From Marinobacterium halophilum (GTDB taxonomy: Bacteria; Pseudomonadota; Gammaproteobacteria; Pseudomonadales; Balneatricaceae), in contig NZ_PYGI01000015.1 of the NCBI RefSeq assembly GCF_003014615.1, forward strand, positions 1-64,000: 64,000 nt of DNA, read 5' to 3'. Both the position numbers and the translations under genes were made by a program. Every line of letters begins with the position of its first letter. Within the stretch, counting starts at the first letter, position 1. The notes beneath the pieces are model-generated. The model saw only the letters and a list, made by a program, of their open reading frames with translations. It ran no database searches and was not told where the DNA came from. Of the stretch, positions 36,452-45,336 are shown one piece after another.

Positions 36452-36494
36452 TGTGGCTGCGCCGCCACACGATAAGACTAAGACTTTGGTCTTA
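36452..36494. repeat. Cluster of inverted repeats upstream of dmpR
   Basis: TGTGGC-TGCGCC-GCCACA (36452-36469) and TAAGAC-TTTG-GTCTTA (36479-36494), the latter preceded by another TAAGAC (36473-36478). All are perfect dyads next to the activator sites. The remaining 108 bases up to the dmpR start are AT-rich with TATAAA at 36590-36595. They may be operators for dmpR; nothing else is seen in this stretch. Confidence 0.45.
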
Positions 36495-36602
36495 ATATTC
36501 TTGCTTTCTCTTCCCAATCCGGAACAAATACTCCAACAATAAAAATGAAGTTTTCATTCAGTCGAATGATATAAATCGCCAACAGCCGGTATAAAAAAAA
36601 TT

Positions 36603-38318
36603 ATGGCTAACACGCAATCACCCGAGTTTCCGGGCATCAATGATCTGTTGTCACAGATACGCTTCGAGAGCGACCAGGGAAAGGTCTGGCTCAACGAACA
36701 ACGCATGCTGCTGATCCATTCAAGTGTGATGGGACTGCTGCGCAAGGAGTTGATCGAGACACTGGGGGTAGAGCGCGCAAAAGGTTTTCTGATGCGCTTC
36801 GGCTACCACTCCGGATGGAAGGACGCTGAGCTGGTCGCCAAGATCCGACCCGACATGTCGAAAGAAGATGCATTCTTTGTCGGGCCTCAGCTGCACTGCA
36901 TCAAAGGGATGGTTAACGTCAAACCCGTTTCTCTGGATTTAGACATGGATAGCGGCCATTTCAATGCATCTTTTGACTGGTTCGACTCATATGAAGCCGA
37001 TGTGCACCTGCACGATTTTGGTCCTGCAGACGAACCGATTTGCTGGACGCTGATCGGTTATGCCAGTGGTTACACCACCTATTTCATGGGTCGCACCACC
37101 ATCTTCAAGGAGATTGAATGTGCCGGCATGGGTCATGATCATTGCCACATCATTGGCAAGCCGGCAGACGAATGGGAGGATCAGGCTGAGCTCGAACGCT
37201 ACCTGCTACCCGACCCGATTGCGGATAAACTCTTTGCCCTGCAGAGTCAGGTCAGCGAGCTGAGGGATAACTTCCGCAGCGCGGACCAGAGTGAAGATCT
37301 GCTGTTCAATTCGGTTGGACAATCCAGCGCATTCAAGAATGTGTGCCAAATGATCCGGCGCGCCTCCACCAGCCGGGTCACCGTACTCCTTCAGGGGGAA
37401 ACCGGGGTCGGCAAGGAAGTGGTCGCCAAGGGCCTGCACCAAAGCTCGGATAGAGCCGACAAACCCTTTGTCGCCGTCAACTGTGCCTGTATTCCACCGG
37501 ACTTGATCGAAGCGGATCTGTTTGGAGTGGAGAAAGGGGCTTTCACCGGAGCTACCCAGTCACGAGAAGGGAAATTCGAGCGCGCCCATGGCGGCACCAT
37601 CTTTCTTGACGAGGTGATCGAATTGTCACCACGCGCCCAAGCCAGCTTACTGCGCGTACTGCAGGAAAGTGAAATGGAACGGGTCGGTGATACCCGTACC
37701 CGCCGCGTTGATGTGCGCGTGGTCGCAGCGGCCAACGAAGACCTTGAGCAGGCGGTAAGCGACGGCAGGTTCCGTGCTGACCTCTTTTTCAGGCTGAATG
37801 TATACCCGGTTCACATTCCGCCGCTACGCGAACGTACCGAAGATATTCCTTTGCTGGTGGGTCATTTTCTGGAGAAATATCACACGCTCTATAACAAGCG
37901 GACGCTGGGCGTATCGGACATGGCGATGCAAGCGTTGATGCGGTACAAATGGCCCGGCAATATCCGTGAGCTGGAGAACATGACTGAACGCGGCATTATC
38001 CTCACAGACAATAATCACACCATCGATCTGGAAGCCTTTTTCCCATCGCTGTCAGAGCCAACCCACCCGCTCAACAGCATTAACCGGCAGGGTGTTTTGG
38101 CACAGCAGATCGCCCAAAACAGTCCCGATGCACCACTGTCCCGCCAGGATCTATGCGAGCAACTGCTTGACGACAGTTTCAGTCTGGAGCAGATGGAAGA
38201 ACAGCTGATCCGCAGTGCCATGGCACGTGCCGATGGCAATGTCTCTCAAGCGGCCAGATTGCTCGGCATGACCCGTCCCCAGCTGGCCTATCGGCTGAAA
38301 AAGCTGGAACCCGCGTAA
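36603..38318 (+). CDS. dmpR: DmpR/XylR-family sigma-54-dependent activator of phenol catabolism
   Basis: 571 residues, typical for DmpR. N-terminal XylR_N/V4R effector domain (about 15-205; GMGHDHCHIIG near its end), short linker, AAA+ domain with Walker A GETGVGKE (about 264), GAFTGA loop for sigma-54 contact (about 311), Walker B IFLDEV, arginine finger region FRADLFFRLNVYP, and a C-terminal Fis-type helix-turn-helix NVSQAARLLGMTRPQLAYRL. Phenols bind the A domain and relieve its repression of ATPase. Divergent from dmpK. No Shine-Dalgarno is visible; TATAAA ends seven bases before the ATG, so a leaderless transcript is possible. Related activators such as XylR, TbuT, MopR and PhhR cannot be told apart with certainty. 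Confidence 0.94.
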   Translation: MANTQSPEFPGINDLLSQIRFESDQGKVWLNEQRMLLIHSSVMGLLRKELIETLGVERAKGFLMRFGYHSGWKDAELVAKIRPDMSKEDAFFVGPQLHCIKGMVNVKPVSLDLDMDSGHFNASFDWFDSYEADVHLHDFGPADEPICWTLIGYASGYTTYFMGRTTIFKEIECAGMGHDHCHIIGKPADEWEDQAELERYLLPDPIADKLFALQSQVSELRDNFRSADQSEDLLFNSVGQSSAFKNVCQMIRRASTSRVTVLLQGETGVGKEVVAKGLHQSSDRADKPFVAVNCACIPPDLIEADLFGVEKGAFTGATQSREGKFERAHGGTIFLDEVIELSPRAQASLLRVLQESEMERVGDTRTRRVDVRVVAAANEDLEQAVSDGRFRADLFFRLNVYPVHIPPLRERTEDIPLLVGHFLEKYHTLYNKRTLGVSDMAMQALMRYKWPGNIRELENMTERGIILTDNNHTIDLEAFFPSLSEPTHPLNSINRQGVLAQQIAQNSPDAPLSRQDLCEQLLDDSFSLEQMEEQLIRSAMARADGNVSQAARLLGMTRPQLAYRLKKLEPA

Positions 38319-38345
38319 ATCCTCCTTCAACAAGTAGATCTCGTA

Positions 38346-38371
38346 ACAAAAAGCCCGGGCACGGCCCGGGC
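38346..38371 (-). terminator. Intrinsic terminator of the DUF1329 operon
   Basis: GCCCGGGC-ACG-GCCCGGGC (38353-38371) followed on the minus strand by TTTTTG. It ends the leftward YCF48-RND-DUF1302-DUF1329 operon and sits at the convergent junction with dmpR. Confidence 0.85.
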
Positions 38372-38398
38372 AACGCACTACTCTATGAAGGGAAGCGG

Positions 38399-39715
38399 TT
38401 AGCGGCCCGAGGCACGCATGTTCTGCACGCTGAACTTGTCTACAGGGCTTAGTTCAGGATCAACAATGCCCTTGAATTGGCCGGTAGTGCAGTGCTGAGC
38501 CTGAATGTCGATCATGGTGAAGGAATCATCGATCGCCACGCCCGTGCCCTTATTGACCGGCAGGTGATGATCGGGGTGCGCTTGACCGATAGTCCAGCTC
38601 TTCCACATTTCACCCTTGCGGTCATAGGTGATGTTACGCGGAATAATGAAGGTCTGGGCATCCATATAGTGCTCGCGCTTGCTGATCGGATGATTCGGAT
38701 CAACCGGTTCTGATTCAACTACATACACCTTGCGCAGCTGCCAGGTGATCTCCGGGAAGCAGCCACCTTTACCACCGAACGCAATCACCTGATAACCGTC
38801 ATCATCCTGGTGTGTTTCGGTATCCAGTGGCATGTCATTGTGGTTGTACATCGGCATCAGCACCTGCTTGGTGCCTTTATAAGTCCACTTCATGTCGCTG
38901 ATACGACCGTTGTAACCCTCAAAATCCTCAATCATCACATCTGTGCCGAGGAAGGCATCAGTCGTTTGACCACTGGAGAGACGGCGCACGCGACGTTGAA
39001 AACCCAGATACAGATAGGCGTTGTCCACTTTGGTGTCATCTTCAAAGCGGTGAATCAGCAGCTGGGTATTCTTCACATCAAACGGTTCCAATACCTGCAC
39101 ATAGATGCCACGGAACAGCTCGGACGGGTTCGGTGTAATCGCGGGGTAAGGGTCTTGCGAAGTCCTATGGGTGAAGTTCAGGAAGTGGAAATTCATCTTG
39201 ATGGTCCGTTCCTTGTTTCCAGACTCCATATCCCGCGTAGTCCAGTAGAACGGCATGATCGCTGCAGAATCGCCCCAGTTGTAACCATATTTATAATTCC
39301 ACGCCAGTTTCTCCCCTGCCCGAGGATCATCCAGTGACGGCTCAGCGGGGAAAGGCCGACCGGCTGTAGTAGCGGAAATTTCACCATGCTCTTCACCCAA
39401 CTCTACATCGGCCGAGTACTTGCGAGTCGCCTCAACATAGCTCGGGTGCAGGGCAAAGTCGGTGGTTTCGCCCACCTTTACCTCAGTATCACCGTTCTTG
39501 ACGAACTGATACATCGCCGGGTCCAGCACGTCTTTGAACTGGTCAACGTTACTCTGGTTGATGACCATGCCCGCCTTCAAGCCCTGAAAGGACGGTGCGC
39601 CGTCAGCATAGGGAAAGAAAGATTCCTGGATGATCTCTTCAGATACATCGGCCGCATGAGCACTGGTTGCCAACGTCATGGCGATCGTGGCGGAAAGCAG
39701 TGTTTTCTTCAGCAT
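38399..39715 (-). CDS. DUF1329 family exported protein
   Basis: 438 residues. Signal peptide MLKKTLLSATIAMTLATSAHA, then a periplasmic protein with SFQGLKAGMVINQSN, LDDPRAGEKLAWNYKYGYNWG and the C-terminal VYVVESEPVDPNHPISKREHYMD region split by loops. DUF1329 proteins resemble LolB/LppX-like lipid-binding folds and are nearly always encoded with DUF1302. Last gene of a four-gene operon with an MMPL pump. A periplasmic carrier of a hydrophobic compound between pump and outer-membrane protein is a reasonable inference. Its sigma-54 promoter links it to phenol response. Confidence 0.87.
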   Translation of the reverse strand: MLKKTLLSATIAMTLATSAHAADVSEEIIQESFFPYADGAPSFQGLKAGMVINQSNVDQFKDVLDPAMYQFVKNGDTEVKVGETTDFALHPSYVEATRKYSADVELGEEHGEISATTAGRPFPAEPSLDDPRAGEKLAWNYKYGYNWGDSAAIMPFYWTTRDMESGNKERTIKMNFHFLNFTHRTSQDPYPAITPNPSELFRGIYVQVLEPFDVKNTQLLIHRFEDDTKVDNAYLYLGFQRRVRRLSSGQTTDAFLGTDVMIEDFEGYNGRISDMKWTYKGTKQVLMPMYNHNDMPLDTETHQDDDGYQVIAFGGKGGCFPEITWQLRKVYVVESEPVDPNHPISKREHYMDAQTFIIPRNITYDRKGEMWKSWTIGQAHPDHHLPVNKGTGVAIDDSFTMIDIQAQHCTTGQFKGIVDPELSPVDKFSVQNMRASGR

Positions 39716-39745
39716 ATTATTTTCCTTATTGTCATAGCCGGTTGA

Positions 39746-41398
39746 TCAGAAGCTGTAACGAACCGTGAACTGGAGCTCATCTTCATCGTTGGCCGCGCCG
39801 ATCGGGCCATTGGTGAAACGGGCCAACGGCTCAAACTGCGGTGACGAATCGCCAAAGGCTGACGCCACACTCCAGGGGAAACGCTCTTTGCCGCCGGTCT
39901 TGAAATTGAGGCCGACGTTGAACATCCAGTGATTGTCCGGCGTCCATGACACACTTGGGGCATAGACCGTGGATTCGGCGGCAAAATCATGAGCAATGAT
40001 GACCTGTGGACTCAGGCGGTTATTCTTGTAGAAGCCTTTGAACAGCAGGGTGGCGATCCAATTGTCTTCGTCGTTGGGCATGTCCGCTTCGTGATCCAGG
40101 ATGTGCTCACCGAACAGCTGGGTGGACAGCAGGAACGCACTGCGGGTGCCCAGTTCAGGGATGATGATGTTCTTATCGAAACCGATCACGTAACGCAGCA
40201 TATCGGTTTCCTTGTGACCATTGAGGTCCCGCGGCATCTCTTCGCCCTCGGTATAGGCAAGCTCCAGGCGCCAGACCGCATCCATATCCATGGAATAGTA
40301 ATCAACGGAGCCACCCAGCAGGTTCACCCGCGGGAATTTGATGTCGAACACCCCGTCGGCAGCCGGGATTGGAGCACCCGGGGCAATCGGGCGGAAATGC
40401 AGCGATGGCAGTTGCTGGCGATAGGTCAGCGCATTCAGGGAGAAGGTTGCATCACCGTAGACACCCTCCCATTTCATACCCAGTTGGGTGTTGGCCAGGC
40501 TCCATTCAGGGTCTTCTACATCATGGATGATCGGTACAGGCTGGCTGTAGGGACCATTCGGAATCAACTGCAGATTTGCCGAGGATGAGAAGAAACAGCC
40601 CGCATCCAGAATACGGTACGGCTGGCCGCAGGTACCCAGGTTGTTGGGACGAAACTTGTCGAAATTCCACACCATGGACAGGTTGGAGTCATCAAAAACA
40701 CTGTTCGGACCCATGCGCCACTCGGCGGTTAACATCCACTGCGGGATACGGATATCTTCCAGCTCGTCATAGATATTATGGCGTGAATAATCCACCGGGT
40801 TGATCACATCAAGTACGCGAAACAGATCCGTTTTACCCCAGATCACCTGCTGCTTACCAAGACGGACTGACAATATATCGCCGTTCCCCAGCTCCTTGTC
40901 CGCACTCACATAGAGTTCACGAATGAAATCCAGTTTGTTATTGAATTCAGGGAAGCGGGCATCGTTCTCGTCATGATCCATGTACCCATCCAGATTTCCG
41001 CACAGGGTTGGATCATTTTCGCAGGGAAAGGAAACACCCGGCGTCAAAATGGCCGTCGAGGTATCCTGGCCATGCCAGTTCTCTCCCAAATAGGCGTGGC
41101 GCGCGCCCTTGCCGAACTCATCATCGTTCAGATCGTACACACCGTCATAGGTACCTCGCAGTACCCCGTTAATCTGCAACGAGCGGAAGCTGTCGGACTC
41201 GAGTTTGGTTTCAAACTCCGCCTGTGCCGTATTGCGGAATTTGGAAATACCGACACCGTCCCGGTAGTAGGTCGCGTTTTCGACGTAACCGGCCCAGGTG
41301 GTTTCGGCCGCTGCGGCAGGCAGGGCAAACCCCGTACCCAATGCCGCCGCGATGCCTAATGCGAGATGAGAGAATGTCGTTGTTATTGTTTTCGACAT
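39746..41398 (-). CDS. DUF1302 family outer-membrane protein
   Basis: 550 residues. Signal peptide to about PAAAAET, many alternating beta strands, and a C-terminal aromatic residue (LQFTVRYSF), the signature of outer-membrane beta-barrels. GNGDILSVRLGKQQVIWGKTD and DVINPVDYSRHNIYDELEDIR are family hallmarks. Possibly a channel for hydrophobic substrates. Encoded 16 bases after the RND gene and 30 before DUF1329. Confidence 0.87.
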   Translation of the reverse strand: MSKTITTTFSHLALGIAAALGTGFALPAAAAETTWAGYVENATYYRDGVGISKFRNTAQAEFETKLESDSFRSLQINGVLRGTYDGVYDLNDDEFGKGARHAYLGENWHGQDTSTAILTPGVSFPCENDPTLCGNLDGYMDHDENDARFPEFNNKLDFIRELYVSADKELGNGDILSVRLGKQQVIWGKTDLFRVLDVINPVDYSRHNIYDELEDIRIPQWMLTAEWRMGPNSVFDDSNLSMVWNFDKFRPNNLGTCGQPYRILDAGCFFSSSANLQLIPNGPYSQPVPIIHDVEDPEWSLANTQLGMKWEGVYGDATFSLNALTYRQQLPSLHFRPIAPGAPIPAADGVFDIKFPRVNLLGGSVDYYSMDMDAVWRLELAYTEGEEMPRDLNGHKETDMLRYVIGFDKNIIIPELGTRSAFLLSTQLFGEHILDHEADMPNDEDNWIATLLFKGFYKNNRLSPQVIIAHDFAAESTVYAPSVSWTPDNHWMFNVGLNFKTGGKERFPWSVASAFGDSSPQFEPLARFTNGPIGAANDEDELQFTVRYSF

Positions 41399-41414
41399 GA
41401 GTATTGGCCCTTTT

Positions 41415-43847
41415 TTATGCCTTGGTTGTCATGACACAGAGTGCCTCTGCTTCGGAATCAGCGTGGATCACACCATCCTCGTCGGCATAGGCTTTACAGA
41501 TGAACTTGGGTTTGAATACCAGCACCCAGCTGGGCACCAGCAACATGGCGGCAGCGCCATTGAGGACCACCATTACGATCAACAACAGAGCGGCTTCTGC
41601 CTGGAAACGGAGGTCGGACAGCACCACCCACATGACAATGCCAGCAATGAGGGTAATCGCAGTGAAGCTGACCGCCAGCCCGGTTGTACGGATCGCTCGG
41701 CGTACCGCCGCATGCAGGTCGTCCAGCACCACCATTTCCGAGCGGATGCGGTCCATCATGTAAATCGAGTAATCGATGCCTATGCCAACGCCGACGGCGA
41801 TGATCGGTACCGTGTTGGAATTGATGCCCATCCCGCTCAATCCCATGTAGGCATAGGTCAACGTGGTCGCAAACAGCATCGCACCGAACATCATGGTACC
41901 GGCCATGATCGAGGCATAGAAAACGGTCACCATGGCGAAAATCAGCAGGAATACCAGCGGCAGTACCCAGAGGTTGGTCTCGAAGGCCGCTTCGTTTTGC
42001 GACGCAATCACACCGATGGTGCCACCGGCCAAGCGGATGGTCAGGCCATCCACCTTGCCCTCGTTCTCGGCGATCCACTGTTTGGCAGTATGGATAGCAC
42101 GGCGAATGGTCTCGCCCTGATGGTCCTTGTAGTAGAACACCAGGTTGGCCACCCGCTCGTCACTGTCCACAAACTCTTTCAGTGCACCCGGAATCGGGTT
42201 CGACATCATGTAGGTGAACATCAGCCCGCCTACATACATGGGGTCATCCGGGATCTGTGCCCAGCGGGGGTCGTTGTTGTGCAGCAGACGGTTAACCTGC
42301 TTGACCAGATCCGGGATGCCCTTGGCGCCGCCGACACTCGGATCAAGCAACATGTGGCGCTCCAGATCAGCAAGAGCCTTGAGCACTTCGGGTCGCTTGA
42401 TACCGCCCTTCTCGGCCGTTTCGGCAACAATGTACATCTCCTCGGAACCGGGGAAGCTGTCGTTGATCGCCTTGGACGAACGGTTGTAATCGTGATCCTG
42501 ATACAGGATCGGCGAGCCCGGTTCGGACTCACCAATTACCACATGGGAAGAGAAGTAGAAGCCACCGCATAGCAACAATGCCGCAATACCCAGCGCCTTT
42601 TTCGCCGCTTTCTCGCCGCTGATCAAGTCGGCACAGACATAACCCACATTGCGGAACAGGTTGTGCTTGATCGTCGTGCTCTTCGGCTTTGGCAACACTG
42701 ACAACAACAGCGGCACTGCGAGTAATACCGTAATGATGATACTCAGTGCCCAGATGGAGGCGTAGTGCGCCAGCTTGGTGTTGAGCGGGATGGAGCCAAT
42801 GGCGATCAGCAACAGGCCAATGGCATCGGACACAACGCCCAGGCTGCCGGGACGGAACAGGCTTTCAAAGGTCAGACGCGCGGCCTGATGATGGTCATCA
42901 AGGGTATTCAGCTCCTGATAGTAGCGTTCCACCAGCTGAATGCCGTGCGACATGGCACGCGCGGAGATCAGAAAGGGAATCACCAAACTCAACGGGTCAA
43001 GGTTGTAGCCGAACATCGAGATGATCCCGATGCCCCAGATCGAGGAGACAATCACGCCCGCCAGCGGAATGAAAACGCCGTAGGCCTTGCGAAAGTAGAA
43101 CACCAGCAGCGACAACATGATCAACGCGGTGAACAGGAAGATCTCGATGATCTGGCCCAGATACTGATACGCCCACCCCACCAACATCGGCTGACCGGTT
43201 ACATGAATCATCACGCCGTTGGCCGCCTCCTGTTCGCGCATCTGCTGGATATGCTCGTACGTTGCAGCATAATCCAGCTTGCCCTCGATCAGCTGCGCCT
43301 TCACCAGCGCCATGTGCCGGTCGGGACTGACCAGCGGCCCCAGCACACGTGGATCAGCACTGACATCCTTGCGCAACTGGTCCAGCTGCTCGACACTCAG
43401 ATCGGTATGTTCGGGGTTGTAGTAGGGTTCGGAGTTGACGTTGCCTTCAGGCGTCAGCCACACCTTGCGTGAGTTGCGATGCGTCACACTGGTGACCAGG
43501 TTGTGATCAACCCCCGGCAGGGCATCCACCGCTTGGGTAATGCGGTGAATGCGAGACAGCGCCGCGTTATCGAAGATGTCGTGCTCGGTGAATTCGACCC
43601 CGATAATGACCACATTGGCACCGCCGAACGACGCCTTGATATCGTTATGCAGCTCAATGTACGGGTGCGTCTGCGGCAACAGATCGGCAAAGTCCGAGTA
43701 CATCTTTACGCCCGGAATCTGGGAGGCGAACCAGAGCGTCGCCAGCAGGATCAACGACAGAATCGTTTTGGGATGATTGAACAACTTCTGGTCGAAGTCG
43801 TGCAACCAGTGAGTAGCCTTATGGGCACTGGCAGATCGTTTATCCAT
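41415..43847 (-). CDS. MMPL/RND-superfamily transporter
   Basis: 810 residues. Helix 1 near residues 28-47, a large periplasmic loop, helices 2-6, a second loop and helices 7-12: the duplicated half-pump layout of MMPL/HpnN-like RND proteins. SFGGANVVIIGVE, SARAMSHGIQLVERYYQE and GVGIGIDYSIYMMDRIR are typical. Length is short of tripartite AcrB-type pumps (about 1040), and no membrane-fusion gene is present. It probably moves a lipid or hydrophobic aromatic between inner membrane and periplasm, with DUF1302/DUF1329 as partners. Direction of transport unknown. Confidence 0.9.
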   Translation of the reverse strand: MDKRSASAHKATHWLHDFDQKLFNHPKTILSLILLATLWFASQIPGVKMYSDFADLLPQTHPYIELHNDIKASFGGANVVIIGVEFTEHDIFDNAALSRIHRITQAVDALPGVDHNLVTSVTHRNSRKVWLTPEGNVNSEPYYNPEHTDLSVEQLDQLRKDVSADPRVLGPLVSPDRHMALVKAQLIEGKLDYAATYEHIQQMREQEAANGVMIHVTGQPMLVGWAYQYLGQIIEIFLFTALIMLSLLVFYFRKAYGVFIPLAGVIVSSIWGIGIISMFGYNLDPLSLVIPFLISARAMSHGIQLVERYYQELNTLDDHHQAARLTFESLFRPGSLGVVSDAIGLLLIAIGSIPLNTKLAHYASIWALSIIITVLLAVPLLLSVLPKPKSTTIKHNLFRNVGYVCADLISGEKAAKKALGIAALLLCGGFYFSSHVVIGESEPGSPILYQDHDYNRSSKAINDSFPGSEEMYIVAETAEKGGIKRPEVLKALADLERHMLLDPSVGGAKGIPDLVKQVNRLLHNNDPRWAQIPDDPMYVGGLMFTYMMSNPIPGALKEFVDSDERVANLVFYYKDHQGETIRRAIHTAKQWIAENEGKVDGLTIRLAGGTIGVIASQNEAAFETNLWVLPLVFLLIFAMVTVFYASIMAGTMMFGAMLFATTLTYAYMGLSGMGINSNTVPIIAVGVGIGIDYSIYMMDRIRSEMVVLDDLHAAVRRAIRTTGLAVSFTAITLIAGIVMWVVLSDLRFQAEAALLLIVMVVLNGAAAMLLVPSWVLVFKPKFICKAYADEDGVIHADSEAEALCVMTTKA

Positions 43848-43868
43848 GATAGAACCGTCGTGTTGTTA

Positions 43869-44888
43869 TTATTGGATGGGCAGCGACATCAAGGTACCGG
43901 CACCACCGGCGACCAGTAGCTCTCCGTTATCCAGCACAACTGCAGAACGCAGCCAGACCGGTAACGCTGGGCTCTCCAATCGTTCCCAGTACTGGCCGCT
44001 ACGGACTAACACAGTGCCGTTTTCTCCGACGGCGAATAGACCGGCGGACGTGTCGGCGAGACCGTACAGGGGAGCGGCCACCGGCGTGACCTCTGCCTGC
44101 CAGCTCACACCGCCGTCACGGGTGTGCATGATCTGGCCGTCCAGACCGACCACCCACCCGCGCTCCTCGGTGCGGAAGTGTGCTGCCTGGGGGTAGAAAT
44201 CGTTGGGTATGTACTCGAGGGGCTGCCAGGTCTGACCGCCATCGTCGGTGCGGGCAACCAGACCAAACTCACCGGTGGTATAGGCTGTTTGCGTATCCAA
44301 GAACTGGATACTGGTCAGCATCGCATCTTCATTAAGCGTGGTTTCAAACCAGTTGCGCCCCCCATCATCGCTGCTGAGCAATGTCGAAAAGCTGCCCACC
44401 GCCCAGTAGCTGCCGTCAGGCGCACAGGTTGCGCCAAGCAGATTCTCCGGGGTCGGCAGGTCAATGGATTGCCATTGCTGTCCTGCCGCATTGGCCGTCC
44501 ACAGCTGGCGCTCAAAACTCAGGGCAATCAACGAGCCATCGGGACAAACATCTACATCGATCAGATTGGGCCCATGACTCAGTGTTTGCCGTTGCCACTC
44601 TCCGGCATCACTGGCACGGGTCAACACCAGGCCATTGCTGCCAACGGCTACCTGGACCCGATCCGTGACCGCCAATGACAGAATCTGATCGGTACGACGT
44701 ACGGATGTATTACGCTCACCGTCTATCCCAGCAAGGTCGAGCGGTGCTTCACACCCAGCCATCAGGAGAGGGCAAACAATCAGGGACAACACTTTCCAGG
44801 CATGCGGTACGCGTGGCAGTGAATGTAATGCGGACAGGCTTGCAGACAACGGGTCTGCAGAGGCGAATACTTTTGGTGGTTTCATCAT
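43869..44888 (-). CDS. YCF48/BNR-repeat beta-propeller lipoprotein
   Basis: About 339 residues from tandem ATGs at 44888/44885. A long N-terminal segment leads to LLMAGC, a lipobox with Cys near residue 45. Repeated BNR/YCF48 blades contain SSDDGGRNWFET, ARTDDGGQTWQPLEY and HTRDGGVSWQAEV. Related to photosystem II stability factor HCF136/YCF48 by fold only. First gene of the operon; the same family regularly accompanies DUF1302/DUF1329/MMPL clusters. Likely a scaffold at the membrane for the transport machinery. Confidence 0.87.
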   Translation of the reverse strand: MMKPPKVFASADPLSASLSALHSLPRVPHAWKVLSLIVCPLLMAGCEAPLDLAGIDGERNTSVRRTDQILSLAVTDRVQVAVGSNGLVLTRASDAGEWQRQTLSHGPNLIDVDVCPDGSLIALSFERQLWTANAAGQQWQSIDLPTPENLLGATCAPDGSYWAVGSFSTLLSSDDGGRNWFETTLNEDAMLTSIQFLDTQTAYTTGEFGLVARTDDGGQTWQPLEYIPNDFYPQAAHFRTEERGWVVGLDGQIMHTRDGGVSWQAEVTPVAAPLYGLADTSAGLFAVGENGTVLVRSGQYWERLESPALPVWLRSAVVLDNGELLVAGGAGTLMSLPIQ

Positions 44889-44936
44889 TATTGTTCTTCT
44901 GGATGAATAGGCACAAACATCAGCTTCATATCGATA

Positions 44937-44954
44937 AAGCAACCGCTATGCCAA
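44937..44954 (-). promoter_or_regulatory. Sigma-54 promoter of the YCF48-RND-DUF1302-DUF1329 operon
   Basis: Minus strand TTGGCATAGCGGTTGCTTT differs from the dmpK promoter by a single base. GG (44952-44951) and GC (44940-44939) are ten bases apart. Predicted start near 44927, about 39 bases before the first ATG. Confidence 0.85.
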
Positions 44955-45025
44955 AACAGAAAAACAAAAAAAACAAATGAAATAAATAATATAAAACAAT
45001 ATGTTATGAAACAACCGCATCGTAA

Positions 45026-45041
45026 ACGGATACATATCCGT
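45026..45041. repeat. Perfect palindrome between sigma-54 promoter and upstream sites
   Basis: ACGGATA-CA-TATCCGT has perfect 7-bp arms. It lies between the -24/-12 element and the paired activator sites, in an otherwise AT-rich stretch. Possible operator for an additional regulator; no partner protein can be named. Confidence 0.5.
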
Positions 45042-45072
45042 GCATGTTTTCCGTCTCTCCATCAATACTACT

Positions 45073-45119
45073 TAATCAAATCATCAAAAAATGAAGGGGC
45101 ATTTTCGCAAATCATCAAA
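45073..45119. promoter_or_regulatory. Paired DmpR-type upstream sites of the RND operon
   Basis: TTAATCAAATCATCAA (45073-45088) and TTTCGCAAATCATCAA (45104-45119) share the CAAATSATSRA core with the two sites upstream of dmpK, in the same orientation and with the same 31-bp spacing. They are about 155-185 bp upstream of the predicted start. Confidence 0.65.
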
Positions 45120-45209
45120 TGCTCAATATCGATATTTTTCAATCACTGAAGGAACTCGTGTACACCTCGATCGCCAGCCCTTTACACAACGACAATACTC
45201 GGCAGACTG

Positions 45210-45284
45210 GCGCAAATAAGTTGCGCAAACGTGACACGCCCTGCGCAAATCGGTTAACGCATACGCCCACACTGTGAGGATACT
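45210..45284 (+). promoter_or_regulatory. Repeated TGCGCAAA boxes and likely promoter of the arylsulfatase gene
   Basis: GCGCAAA occurs at 45210, 45223 and 45243; the last two, as TGCGCAAA, are 20 bp apart. The final one extends to TGCGCAAATCGGTTA (45242-45256), 8 of 9 matches to the XylS/BenR half-site TGCA-N6-GGNTA, followed after 22 bases by GATACT as a -10. The first two copies also form GCGCAA-ATAAG-TTGCGC. An AraC-type activator, perhaps the one at 47043-47996, may bind here. Confidence 0.45.
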
Positions 45285-45336
45285 GAATGCGCTGCTCACG
45301 CAGCCTGTTCCCATAACAAAAATTAAAGGGCACTCC

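Noticed and set aside
44955-45072. IHF site in the RND promoter region
   Set aside because: The stretch is AT-rich but I could not find a good match to WATCAANNNNTTR.
45208-45224. TGGCGC...TTGC as a sigma-54 promoter for the arylsulfatase
   Set aside because: GG and GC are twelve bases apart instead of ten, so the element would not be recognised.
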